Source: Acidobacteriota bacterium
GTDB taxonomy: Bacteria; Acidobacteriota; Thermoanaerobaculia; Gp7-AA8
Assembly: GCA_019244185.1 (NCBI GenBank)
Contig: JAFATB010000025.1
Location: forward strand, 1-64,000
Length of the DNA stretch: 64,000 nucleotides
Direction: 5' to 3'
In this document: one piece after another, positions 33,856 through 44,566 of the stretch
How the letters are laid out: each line of letters begins with the position of its first letter
How positions within the stretch are numbered: position 1 is the stretch's first letter
Program-made: the position numbers and the translations under genes
The notes under the pieces: generated by a model
What the model was told of the DNA's origin: nothing
The model's input: the letters and a program-made list of their open reading frames with translations, nothing else
The model's database searches: none

Positions 33856-35666
33856 AAGTTGAACGCCAGTCCGCCGATGTACTTCTTCGCGTGTCCCTCT
33901 TCCTGCAGCGTGTCGACGAGGAACGGCGAGTTCTCCGCGCGCGCGAGCTCGAGGCCGAGAAGCAGCTTGATGTCGATCGGCAGATAGAGCGACTGCGCCA
34001 TCTGCAAGTTCACCCGCGCCGTGCGGTACTCCCCTTCGCTCACGCCGCGCGGCTGCTCGATCTCGCGATACGACACCGCGAGCGTCGTGCGCGTCGGCGT
34101 GAACGTCGACTGCAGGTCGCCCGTGACGTAGTTCTTGCGCTGCTCGTGCAGCGACGCCTCGCGCGGCGTGGCCGTGCCGGCGCTCGTGGCGACGTCCACC
34201 GCGAAGCGGTTGCCGATCTCACGTCGATACGCGACGCGCACGTCGCGGCGCACGTCGCCCGTGTCGACGTACAAGCCATCCCAGAACTGATCGTCGGCGT
34301 CGTTGAACACCACGCGCAGCGGATCGTCGACCGCGGTCACCGTCGCAATCGCGGAGAAGCGGTTCTTCCGATCCTTCCCCGTGACGAATCCGAACGTGTA
34401 CGCGTACCTCGGCAGCACGCGTCCGTCCTCGGACCAGTAGACGAGCGTCGGCATGTCGACGCCCGCGGCGGGATTGCGGTCGAGCACTTTCACGAGCGCC
34501 GAGGCGACGACGGAGGTGTGCTCCGTGATCTTCCACTCCGCGCCGGTGCGCGGCGCCCATTCCTGCCGTTCCATGCCGATGCGGCTGGCCATGCCGTAGT
34601 GCACCATGAGCGACGGCACGATCGAGAGCGTGCCGTCGGCGGAGACGTCGGCGGTGCGGAAGATGTTCGCCGCGCCGATGCTCGTCTGCGCGCCGACGCT
34701 CTCCTGCGTCACGCGCAACGCGACGCCGAGGTCGCTGCGGCGCGTCTGCAGGACGGTGGTGTTGCCGCCGATCTCGATGAGATTCGACGAGCCGTTCGAC
34801 GCACCGGAGGGCACCTGCTCGCGGAAGAGATTGTCCTGCTCGAGATAACGGACCTGCACCTTCGCCGGTCCGTGCTGCCATTCGAAGTTGTGCGCGGTGA
34901 CGTCAGCCTGCTGCTCGCCGGCGACGTCGTCGGTGTAGATCCACGAGCTGCGCGTCGACGCGACGCGATACGAGTCGGTCGGCGACGAGCGGAGCTCCAT
35001 CGACATGACGCTCGACTCCGCGACGGGAGTGCCGAAGCGCGTGTCGTCGGTGGGATCCTCGAAGCGCTGGACGTTACCGCGGATGCCGACCTGCCACGAG
35101 TCGCCGATGCGCCCTTGCACGCCGACCGCCGTCGCCGCGAACGCGGGGTTCGCGACCTGGTTCGAGACGCCGGTGAGCGACCTCATCTCGCCGCGGAAAC
35201 GCGGGATCTCGTACGTGGCCATGGCCATCGGAGCGGCGAGCACGTTGTCGAGCTCGCGCAGGACGTCCGGAGGTAAGGAGCCGCGGAGCTCCCAGATCTC
35301 CTGATTCGCGTCTTTCCGGCGTGCCGTCTGTTCGGACTGCAGCTTGAGCGCGACGCGATGGCTGGACTTCGTCGGAACGATGGTCGCGATGGCGGGGATG
35401 AAGCCCTGCTTGACCGCGATGATCTTGTACATCCCGGCGCGCAGCGTGGGCATGATGAACGAGCCGTCGCTGCCGGAGTAGGTTTGGGTGGCGTTGAAGT
35501 CGTGGAGGTTGAGCGCGATGACGAGGGCGTTGGCGACGGGACGCGCGGCGTTCGTGACGGTGCCGAGGACTTGCAGCGCCGCGGGCAGCGGCGCGTCGGA
35601 GCGGGCAGGAGCGGCGACGACGACCACGATCGCGGCCGCAAAGGCTAGAGCTCGAATCCGGCGCAT
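33852..35666 (-). CDS. Outer-membrane beta-barrel with carboxypeptidase-regulatory-like N-terminal domain
   Basis: A 604-aa protein from ATG 35666, chosen because GGAGGAGG stands just before it and a signal peptide follows (MRRIRALAFAAAIVVVVAAP). Residues about 35-105 form a CarboxypepD_reg-like domain (VLGTVTNAARPVANALVIAL, GSFIMPTLRAGMYKIIAVKQ). The rest is a long series of amphipathic beta strands ending in LAFNF, a C-terminal aromatic typical of BAM substrates. No TonB plug domain is recognisable, so it is an orphan barrel rather than a full TonB receptor. It overlaps the Mug gene by 4 bp. Confidence 0.82.
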   Translation of the reverse strand: MRRIRALAFAAAIVVVVAAPARSDAPLPAALQVLGTVTNAARPVANALVIALNLHDFNATQTYSGSDGSFIMPTLRAGMYKIIAVKQGFIPAIATIVPTKSSHRVALKLQSEQTARRKDANQEIWELRGSLPPDVLRELDNVLAAPMAMATYEIPRFRGEMRSLTGVSNQVANPAFAATAVGVQGRIGDSWQVGIRGNVQRFEDPTDDTRFGTPVAESSVMSMELRSSPTDSYRVASTRSSWIYTDDVAGEQQADVTAHNFEWQHGPAKVQVRYLEQDNLFREQVPSGASNGSSNLIEIGGNTTVLQTRRSDLGVALRVTQESVGAQTSIGAANIFRTADVSADGTLSIVPSLMVHYGMASRIGMERQEWAPRTGAEWKITEHTSVVASALVKVLDRNPAAGVDMPTLVYWSEDGRVLPRYAYTFGFVTGKDRKNRFSAIATVTAVDDPLRVVFNDADDQFWDGLYVDTGDVRRDVRVAYRREIGNRFAVDVATSAGTATPREASLHEQRKNYVTGDLQSTFTPTRTTLAVSYREIEQPRGVSEGEYRTARVNLQMAQSLYLPIDIKLLLGLELARAENSPFLVDTLQEEGHAKKYIGGLAFNF

Positions 35667-35734
35667 AGTCCTCCTCCGTGCTGTTGTCGAACAACGCCGC
35701 CCGTCACGCCCGAACTTCCCCGGCGATGGTACCT

Positions 35735-37168
<1,434 letters not shown>

Positions 37169-37189
37169 AATTGCGGGCGGAGTCTATCA

Positions 37190-37987
37190 ATGCACGAAGT
37201 CGAGCCGATCCTCGTCGCGGAGCGATTCGCGCCGCTCGATGCCGCGTTGCTCGCACTCCTGCGCTCGCTGACGCCCGACGAATGGCACGCGCCGACCGTC
37301 GCCGGCGCGTGGACGGTCACAGACGTCGCCGCGCATCTGCTCGACACCGCGCTGCGCCGCCTGTCGCTGCAACGCGACGGCTATCTGCGGCCCGTCGACA
37401 TCAACGACCTCGCGACATTCGTGAACGGCATCAACGCCGACTGGGTCAGCGTCGCACGCCGCATCAGTCCCGCGATTCTCATCGAACTGCTCGCGACCTA
37501 CGGCGCGCAGCTGACGCACTATCTCTCCTCGCTCGATCCGTTCGCGGAAGCGCAATGGTCCGTGAGCTGGGCCGGCGAGTCGACGTCCCGCCAGTGGCTC
37601 GACACCGCCCGCGAGCTCACCGAACGCTGGCATCACCAACAGCAGATCCGCGATGCGACGCACCGTGAGCCGCTCTACGAAGGTTTCCTCGAGCCCGTGC
37701 TCGATACGTTCGTCCGCGCGATGCCCTACACGCTGCGCGACGTCGATGCGCCGGAAGGAACGTCCGTCACGCTGCGCGTGACGGGCGTCGTCGACCGCGC
37801 CTGGACCGCCGTTCGCGAAGCGCAATGGACGCTTTACGCCGGCGCAGCAAGTGCGACGTGTACCGTAACGCTCGACGCCGATCGCGCCTGGCGTCTCTTC
37901 ACGCGACAACGCATCGCGCGCGACGCGCAAGTCGACGGCGACCCGAGCCTCGCAAGTCCGATATTGACGATGGTGTCCGTGATCTGA
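37190..37987 (+). CDS. DinB/maleylpyruvate isomerase (MDMPI)-like protein
   Basis: A 265-aa protein from ATG 37190 with GGCGGAG seven bases ahead. The N-terminal half is a four-helix DinB-like bundle (LLRSLTPDEWHAPTVAGAWT, VTDVAAHLLDTALRRLS, TERWHHQQQI). The pattern is that of mycothiol-dependent maleylpyruvate isomerase N domains, whose metal site uses His residues. The C-terminal half may be an SCP2-like sterol carrier fold. Mycothiol is not known outside Actinobacteria, so a thiol-dependent transferase with another thiol is more likely. The gene ends just before a large palindrome. Confidence 0.75.
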   Translation: MHEVEPILVAERFAPLDAALLALLRSLTPDEWHAPTVAGAWTVTDVAAHLLDTALRRLSLQRDGYLRPVDINDLATFVNGINADWVSVARRISPAILIELLATYGAQLTHYLSSLDPFAEAQWSVSWAGESTSRQWLDTARELTERWHHQQQIRDATHREPLYEGFLEPVLDTFVRAMPYTLRDVDAPEGTSVTLRVTGVVDRAWTAVREAQWTLYAGAASATCTVTLDADRAWRLFTRQRIARDAQVDGDPSLASPILTMVSVI

Positions 37988-37990
37988 CGA

Positions 37991-38107
37991 GGAGCGCCTC
38001 CGGCGGGCCGGCGCGGCCGGCAGCGCTAAGGGCCAAGCCGAGATGCACGTGCCGGATAGGCTGAGCCCTTAGCGCTGCCGGCCGGGCCGGCCCGCCGGAG
38101 GCGCTCC
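37991..38107. repeat. Large palindromic element (43-bp arms), REP/REPIN-like
   Basis: Arms at 37991-38033 and 38065-38107 are reverse complements with one mismatch over 43 bp. A 31-bp loop holds a further short pairing (AGCC at 38036 with GGCT at 38059). The element fills the gap between two convergent genes. The arms are themselves rich in GGCCGG/CGGCCGG and end CAGCGCTAAGGGC. The size, symmetry and place are those of repetitive extragenic palindromes. It should recur elsewhere in the genome and can end transcription from both sides. Confidence 0.85.
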
Positions 38108-38121
38108 CGGTCACTCCCGGT

Positions 38122-39156
38122 CTAGCTCGCCGCCAACGCCGGCTGCAGCGCGCGGCCGAGGACGCGGGCGATCGCGTCGACTTCGCGTACGACCTGTTCG
38201 AACATCTCGGGCAGGAGCGCCTGCGGACCGTCGGACAGTGCTTCTTCCGGCTTGTGGTGCACCTCGATGAGAACGCCGTCGGCGCCGGCCGCGATGGCCG
38301 CACGCGACATCGGCAGCACCTTGTTGCGCTTGCCGGTGCCGTGGCTCGGATCGACGAGGATCGGCAGGTGGCTGATGCGCTTGATCGCGGGGACGACGGA
38401 GAGATCGAGCGTATTGCGCGTGTGATCGGCGAACGTGCGCACTCCGCGCTCGCACAGCATCACGTTGTAGTTCCCCTCGGACATGATGTATTCGGCGGAG
38501 AGGAGCAGCTCCTCGAGCGTCGCCGACATCCCGCGCTTGAGGAGGACCGGCTTGCGCGCGCGGCCTGCACTCTTCAGCAGCGAGAAATTCTGCATGTTGC
38601 GCGCGCCGATCTGGATGCAGTCGGCGTACTGATCGACGAGTTGCAGCGACTCGTGGTCGACCGCCTCCGTGATGATCGGAATGTCGAACTCCTCGCGGAC
38701 GCGCGCGAGGATCTCCAGCGCTTCCTCGCCGAGGCCCTGGAACGAGTAGGGAGACGTGCGCGGCTTGTATGCGCCGCCGCGCAGGAGCTGTCCGCCCGCG
38801 CGCTTCACGCGTTCGGCGATGGTGCGCGTCTGGTCGAGCGACTCGACGGCGCACGGACCGCCGATCACGATCACGCCGTTGCCGCCGACGTCGACGCCGC
38901 TGACGTTGATCACCGAATCGTCCGGCTTCGCCTCGCGGCTCACGAGCTTGTACGCGTGCGAGACCGGGATGATCTCCTTGACGCCGGGGAAATTCTCGAG
39001 GACCTGCGGGTCCGCTTTCCCGGCCGTGCCGGTGACGCCGATCGCGGTGCGGAACGCGCCCGGAATGGGATGCGCGCGAAAGCCCAGCTTCTCGATGTGG
39101 CGAACGACCGCTTCGATTTGCTCCGGCCGCGCCGCGGCCTCCATCACGACCAGCAT
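38122..39156 (-). CDS. aroF: 3-deoxy-7-phosphoheptulonate (DAHP) synthase
   Basis: A 344-aa enzyme, first step of aromatic amino acid synthesis. The start is ATG 39156, with GGGAGA nine bases ahead. The N-terminal 70 residues form the ferredoxin-like regulatory domain of the class with AroG-like barrels (MLVVMEAAARPEQIEAVVRH). The barrel has GGPCAVES, RGGAYKPRTSPYSFQGLG, IGARNMQN, LLKRG and VDPSHGTG. It is divergent from the secreted protein at 39239, and the two share overlapping -10 elements near 39199-39206. Confidence 0.95.
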   Translation of the reverse strand: MLVVMEAAARPEQIEAVVRHIEKLGFRAHPIPGAFRTAIGVTGTAGKADPQVLENFPGVKEIIPVSHAYKLVSREAKPDDSVINVSGVDVGGNGVIVIGGPCAVESLDQTRTIAERVKRAGGQLLRGGAYKPRTSPYSFQGLGEEALEILARVREEFDIPIITEAVDHESLQLVDQYADCIQIGARNMQNFSLLKSAGRARKPVLLKRGMSATLEELLLSAEYIMSEGNYNVMLCERGVRTFADHTRNTLDLSVVPAIKRISHLPILVDPSHGTGKRNKVLPMSRAAIAAGADGVLIEVHHKPEEALSDGPQALLPEMFEQVVREVDAIARVLGRALQPALAAS

Positions 39157-39198
39157 TGAACGTTTCTCCCGCGACCGACTGATGCGGCTCGATCCGTC

Positions 39199-39206
39199 AG
39201 TATAAT
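39199..39206. promoter_or_regulatory. Shared divergent -10 elements of aroF and the secreted protein gene
   Basis: TATAAT (39201-39206, plus) is an exact consensus -10. The complementary strand gives TATACT at 39204-39199. The starts are 33 nt (plus) and 43 nt (minus) away, so polymerase could only serve one direction at a time. Confidence 0.5.
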
Positions 39207-39238
39207 CGAGCGCTCGAAGCCGAGATTCCGGAGATCCG

Positions 39239-39961
39239 ATGAAGAAATCGCTGCTGCTGTTCGCGCTCGCCGCCTTCGCGGCCTCATCGTCGTTCGCGAC
39301 GTACGTCGTCATGCTGAAGGACGGCACGCGCTACCTCGCCAAAGCGAAGTGGACGGTGGTGAACGGCAAAGCCATCGTTCAGCTCGAAAACGGCCAGGCG
39401 CTGCAGCTCGATCCGTCGCTCATCGACGGACCGCGCTCGGAGCAGGCGACGAAGCTCGGCCTCACGAACGCGAACGTCATCGACCTCAACCCGAACATGC
39501 CCGAGGCGCAGACCACGACCGCGAGGCCCTCGCTGGGCTCGCAGATCAAACTGCGCAAGCCGGCGGAGAACGCCGCGACGCCGCCGCCGGTGAAATCGGT
39601 CACGCCGCCCGTGGCGACGAATCCCGGCGCGGTGCCGCCGGAAGTCATCGACCGCTTCGACCGCGCCTTCGAGAACGTCGGCATCTTCGAGAAGAAAGTC
39701 GTCTCCACCGGCGGCAACAGCCTGCGCGCGGATCTCGTCACGGACACCGAAGAGCGCGTCTTCAACGCCATCTCCGCGGCGTCGTTCCTCATGGTGCGCA
39801 ACGCGGGACAGAGCGTGCGCATCGACATGGTCGAGCTCTACATGCGCACGACGACCGGCGGGATCGCGGGACGCTTTCAGATGACGCGCGAGGACGCGGA
39901 AGCGCTCGACAAGCACACGATCTCGCAGCAGGAGTACTTCGTGCGCAAGGTCCTCTACTAG
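39239..39961 (+). CDS. Secreted protein of unknown function with LKDG beta domain
   Basis: A 240-aa protein with a signal peptide (MKKSLLLFALAAFAASSSFA) and CGGAG ahead of the start. Residues about 22-65 hold a beta domain (VVMLKDGTRYLAKAKWTVVN, then GQALQLDPSLID), the same pattern as in the secreted protein at 18992. A Pro/Thr linker leads to a C-terminal domain (about 135-240) of unknown type. The stop is within 4 bp of the convergent VOC gene end. Confidence 0.7.
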   Translation: MKKSLLLFALAAFAASSSFATYVVMLKDGTRYLAKAKWTVVNGKAIVQLENGQALQLDPSLIDGPRSEQATKLGLTNANVIDLNPNMPEAQTTTARPSLGSQIKLRKPAENAATPPPVKSVTPPVATNPGAVPPEVIDRFDRAFENVGIFEKKVVSTGGNSLRADLVTDTEERVFNAISAASFLMVRNAGQSVRIDMVELYMRTTTGGIAGRFQMTREDAEALDKHTISQQEYFVRKVLY

Positions 39962-40356
39962 AGCGCGACGGAGACGCCGCCCCACGCCTCGGGCGCCACG
40001 TCCGCGATCGACTGCGAGAACGTCCACGCGTGTCCCCCGGGGTCGCGCGCCGTGTACTGCCGCTCGCCGTACGCGTGATCCGCCGGCTCGCGGACGATCG
40101 TCGCGCCCGCGTTCCGCGCGCGTGCGGCATGCGCGTCGACGTCGTTTACGCGCACGAGCACGCGGCAGCCGGGCGCGTCTCCTTCGACCACGACGATCGC
40201 GCAGTCGCCGGCGTTCATCTGCACGCGATGGTCGCCGATGGTGAGGCGCACCGTGAATCCGAACGCGTTCGCGAGCCACGCCGCGGCGTCGGTCACGTTC
40301 GCGTACGGCAGTTCCGGGATCACGGAGCAGTGAGGGATGGATCGGTTGCTCAGCAT
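39958..40356 (-). CDS. VOC (glyoxalase/bleomycin resistance) family protein
   Basis: A 132-aa protein made of two beta-alpha-beta-beta-beta units, with PELPYANVTDAAAWLANAFG at the start and ARDPGGHAWTFSQSI near the end. These are typical of the glyoxalase-like group with a C-terminal DPxGHxWxF motif. Substrate unknown. ATG 40356 overlaps the preceding TGA as TGATG, so it is translated with the upstream gene. Confidence 0.88.
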   Translation of the reverse strand: MLSNRSIPHCSVIPELPYANVTDAAAWLANAFGFTVRLTIGDHRVQMNAGDCAIVVVEGDAPGCRVLVRVNDVDAHAARARNAGATIVREPADHAYGERQYTARDPGGHAWTFSQSIADVAPEAWGGVSVAL

Positions 40357-41288
40357 CACTGCACGACCTCCGCACGGACATTCTTCCCGAACACCATCAC
40401 GTAACGAAAGTTGTGCACGTCCGGCGTCGTCACGACGTGCTCTCCCGGCGCGAAGACGACCGGCCGGAAGCTCCAGTCGATGAGGCCGAGCTCGGGGCGG
40501 ATGTTCGCGTAGCGCACGTTGAACGCGCGGCTCGCGTAGCGATCCGAGTCGACGACGAGCCGCACGCGGCCGCGCGTGAAGCCGAAGTCGAACGCCGTCG
40601 CGCGCCCGCGTTCCGGCACCGCGATCGCGATCCCCGCGCGCGTGCGGATCGCGGGGATGTAGCCGATCACCGGAAACGCCTGATGCGGCGCGAGCGTTTT
40701 CGACGGCGGCACGTCGGGCGCGCGGCGCGCGAGCGGCAGATAGTTCCAGCGTCCGATCGGCGGCTCGCCGAAGAGGACCGGCGTCTCCCAGTCCGCATCG
40801 ACGTCGTGCACGAGGATCTCCGGACGCCAGCGGCGATAGATGCGCCAGCTGGCGTCGGTCACGACCCAGTTCTCGGTCTCCGGCGCGATGTCGAGCGACG
40901 CGAGCAGACCGCCGACGCCCTGCGGTGCGCGCACGGTGATGACGATGCGGTTCGCGCCGGTGTGCACGAGCTCCGAGATGTCGTAGAGATCGAGCTCGCG
41001 CTGATCGCTCTGCAGCCTGCGTCCCGCGACCTCGCGTCCGTTGACGTAGAGCGTGTACTCCGGATCGCCGATCACTTTCAGCCGCGCGTAGACGCGCTTC
41101 TCCGGCAGCGTGAAGTTGCGCGCGGCGAAGAACGCCACGGGGTCGTTCGCGCTCATCGGCTGCCGCGCCCAGATCCACTGCGCGCGCCCGGTGACGTCGA
41201 GGAACTTCTGCGAGTAGACGCGATCGAGTCCGCTGAACGCCGCGGTGAACGCGAAGAGGAACAACAGGACGAGCGTCAGCCGCCGCAT
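40356..41288 (-). CDS. Membrane-anchored protein with galactose-binding-like domain
   Basis: A 310-aa protein from ATG 41288. It starts MRRLTLVLLFLFAFTAAFS, a membrane anchor or uncleaved signal. Residues about 40-160 (WIWARQPMSANDPVAFFAAR, YTLYVNGREVAGRR, LYDISELVHTGANRIVITVR) form the sugar-binding-like sandwich found at the N-terminus of glycoside hydrolase families 2 and 78. No catalytic domain follows. The C-terminal half is beta-rich and unassigned. It is divergent from kdsB over 40 bp. Confidence 0.75.
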   Translation of the reverse strand: MRRLTLVLLFLFAFTAAFSGLDRVYSQKFLDVTGRAQWIWARQPMSANDPVAFFAARNFTLPEKRVYARLKVIGDPEYTLYVNGREVAGRRLQSDQRELDLYDISELVHTGANRIVITVRAPQGVGGLLASLDIAPETENWVVTDASWRIYRRWRPEILVHDVDADWETPVLFGEPPIGRWNYLPLARRAPDVPPSKTLAPHQAFPVIGYIPAIRTRAGIAIAVPERGRATAFDFGFTRGRVRLVVDSDRYASRAFNVRYANIRPELGLIDWSFRPVVFAPGEHVVTTPDVHNFRYVMVFGKNVRAEVVQ

Positions 41289-41311
41289 CAGGTCGCGGTC
41301 TTCCGCACTGA

Positions 41312-41317
41312 TAGAAT
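41312..41317 (+). promoter_or_regulatory. -10-like TAGAAT near kdsB
   Basis: TAGAAT followed by 11 nt and the ATG of kdsB at 41329. The transcript would have a leader of only about four bases, without ribosome site. Confidence 0.45.
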
Positions 41318-41328
41318 CCGCCGCCGGC

Positions 41329-42060
41329 ATGCGCAGCGTGATTGTAATTCCGGCGCGGTGGGCGTCCACGCGTTTCCCCGGCAAGCCGCTCGCGCCGATC
41401 GCCGGCGTGTCGCTCATCCAGCGCGTCTACGAGCGCGCCGCGCGTTCGCAACGCGCGTCCGCCGTCTACGTCGCCACCGACGACGAGCGCATCCTCGGCC
41501 ATGTCGCGGAGTTCGGCGGCAAGGTCGTGCGTCCGGAAGGCGACTTCCAGAGCGGCACCGATCGCATCGCCGCATCGCTGCCGATCATCGAAGCCATCGA
41601 GAAGGCGCCGTTCGATCTCGCGATCAACATCCAGGGCGACGAGCCGCTCATCGACGTCGGCACCGTCGACGAGCTCATCGCGCGCTTCGACAACGCCGTC
41701 ACCGGCATGGCTACCCTCGCCTGCCCGCTCGAATCGGACGACGAGTTCCACGCGCGGGACATCGTGAAAGTGGTCGTCGACGACTTCGGCAACGCCATTT
41801 ACTTCTCGCGCGCCGCGATCGGCTCGCGCGAGACCGCGCTGCGCCACATCGGCGTCTACGCCTATCGTCGCAGCGTGCTCGAGCGCTTCGTCGCGCTGCC
41901 GCCGTCGCCGCTCGAACGCGCCGAATCGCTCGAGCAGTTGCGGGCCGTCCAAGCGGGCTTTAAAATCTCCGTGTTACGGACAGCGAAGCCTCACCTCGGC
42001 GTCGACCGACCGGAGGATGTGGCGCGCGTGGAGAGCGAACTTGCCAGGCTGCAAGCGTGA
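41329..42060 (+). CDS. kdsB: 3-deoxy-manno-octulosonate cytidylyltransferase
   Basis: A 243-aa enzyme that makes CMP-Kdo for lipopolysaccharide. From ATG 41329 the protein reads MRSVIVIPARWASTRFPGKP, the family's nucleotide-binding start. Later come VATDDERI, NIQGDEPLI and HIGVYAYRR. The next gene but one kilobase is pyrG, which supplies CTP, and kdsA lies 10 kb further on. Confidence 0.96.
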   Translation: MRSVIVIPARWASTRFPGKPLAPIAGVSLIQRVYERAARSQRASAVYVATDDERILGHVAEFGGKVVRPEGDFQSGTDRIAASLPIIEAIEKAPFDLAINIQGDEPLIDVGTVDELIARFDNAVTGMATLACPLESDDEFHARDIVKVVVDDFGNAIYFSRAAIGSRETALRHIGVYAYRRSVLERFVALPPSPLERAESLEQLRAVQAGFKISVLRTAKPHLGVDRPEDVARVESELARLQA

Positions 42061-42143
42061 ACTCGGAGGAAAGCGTTCGTGAGCGCAATGCTCACAGGAT
42101 TCGAGTCTCCGCACCCCCGCTCCCCTCATCCCCAATCAAAAGC

Positions 42144-42245
42144 GAACGCAGAACGCAGAACGCAGAATGAAGAATTGAGAACCGCGGCTCGCGCGGTGCT
42201 CCTTTCTACGTTCTTCATTCTGCGTTCTGCGTTCTTCATTCATCT
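42144..42245. repeat. Heptamer repeat array forming a large inverted repeat upstream of pyrG
   Basis: Five 7-bp units on one side (GAACGCA three times, GAATGAA, GAATTGA, 42144-42178). Six complementary units lie on the other (TTCTACG, TTCTTCA, TTCTGCG twice, TTCTTCA, TTCATCT, 42204-42245). Exact 25-bp arms are 42150-42174 and 42211-42235. The 36-bp loop holds its own hairpin (ACCGCG at 42181 with CGCGGT at 42192). It occupies most of the 203-bp gap before pyrG and is less GC-rich than its surroundings. Confidence 0.85.
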
Positions 42246-42263
42246 TTTCAGACGGAGTCCCTC

Positions 42264-43916
<1,653 letters not shown>

Positions 43917-43973
43917 GGGCCCGCCACAATCGGTTCGCTGCCGTGTCTACCTCTGTTGATTTGGAGGTGCACG

Positions 43974-44501
43974 GTGGAATCACCGGTGGCGGTCACGTCG
44001 GCGCAGCAAGGATCGAATCTGCGCCAGTCGCTCACGGAGCGCGGCGTGATCCTGATGAAGGAAAGTCGGCCGATCGCGTACGTCGCGACGCTGTACGGTC
44101 CATCGATCGAAGTCGCCGGGCACATTCTCGTCCGGCTCAGAAACTCCATTCGTCACATCTTCTATGGTGTGCGGCTTCAGTACGCGGAGACGGACACGCA
44201 CGCATCTGCCGCCTTCATCGATTCCGACGAAATCGATGAACTCCTCGGCGCCGTCGACTTCATCGTCACATCCGCGGATCGCATGGCGCACGACCGGCGC
44301 GATTACACGGAAGTGTCCTACTCCACCAATGACCACGTCACGTTCGGTTTCTACCAGCAAGACTCGAAGCAGCAGGCATTCGTGCGGTTCGACGGTCGCT
44401 TGATCCACATCGGCATCGAAAAGCTTCCGATCCTCCGATCCTCCATCGCCGACGCACGAGCTCACGCCGACACCCGGAAGATCGCATGGGAGTCGCGCTG
44501 A
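43974..44501 (+). CDS. Hypothetical soluble protein
   Basis: A 175-aa protein. GTG at 43974 is chosen because GGAGG ends six bases before it. No signal peptide or membrane segment. It is a mixed alpha/beta sequence with DYTEVSYSTNDHVTFGFYQQ and RFDGRLIHIGIEKLPILRSS. I recognise no family. It stands alone between pyrG and recD2, with its own likely promoter region (CACAAT at 43925-43930). Confidence 0.62.
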   Translation: MESPVAVTSAQQGSNLRQSLTERGVILMKESRPIAYVATLYGPSIEVAGHILVRLRNSIRHIFYGVRLQYAETDTHASAAFIDSDEIDELLGAVDFIVTSADRMAHDRRDYTEVSYSTNDHVTFGFYQQDSKQQAFVRFDGRLIHIGIEKLPILRSSIADARAHADTRKIAWESR

Positions 44502-44554
44502 CGCGGCCCCGCCTCGCAACTCTGTAGATTTCCGGCCGCGCGTCCTCGCTCCCG

Positions 44555-44560
44555 TACAAT
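44555..44560 (+). promoter_or_regulatory. TACAAT -10 six bases before the recD2 ATG
   Basis: TACAAT, then CCCTCC, then ATG at 44567. This is the same 6-nt geometry as at 31201 and 51393, predicting a leaderless recD2 mRNA. No -35 consensus is found 16-18 bp upstream. Confidence 0.6.
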
Positions 44561-44566
44561 CCCTCC

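Noticed and set aside
37991..38107. Short coding stretches in the palindrome
   Set aside because: Both strands read similar SASGGPARPAALRA-type peptides because the DNA is palindromic. There is no start site or conservation.
42144..42245. CRISPR-like array before pyrG
   Set aside because: Units are 7 bp with no spacers, and the two halves are complementary, not direct repeats.
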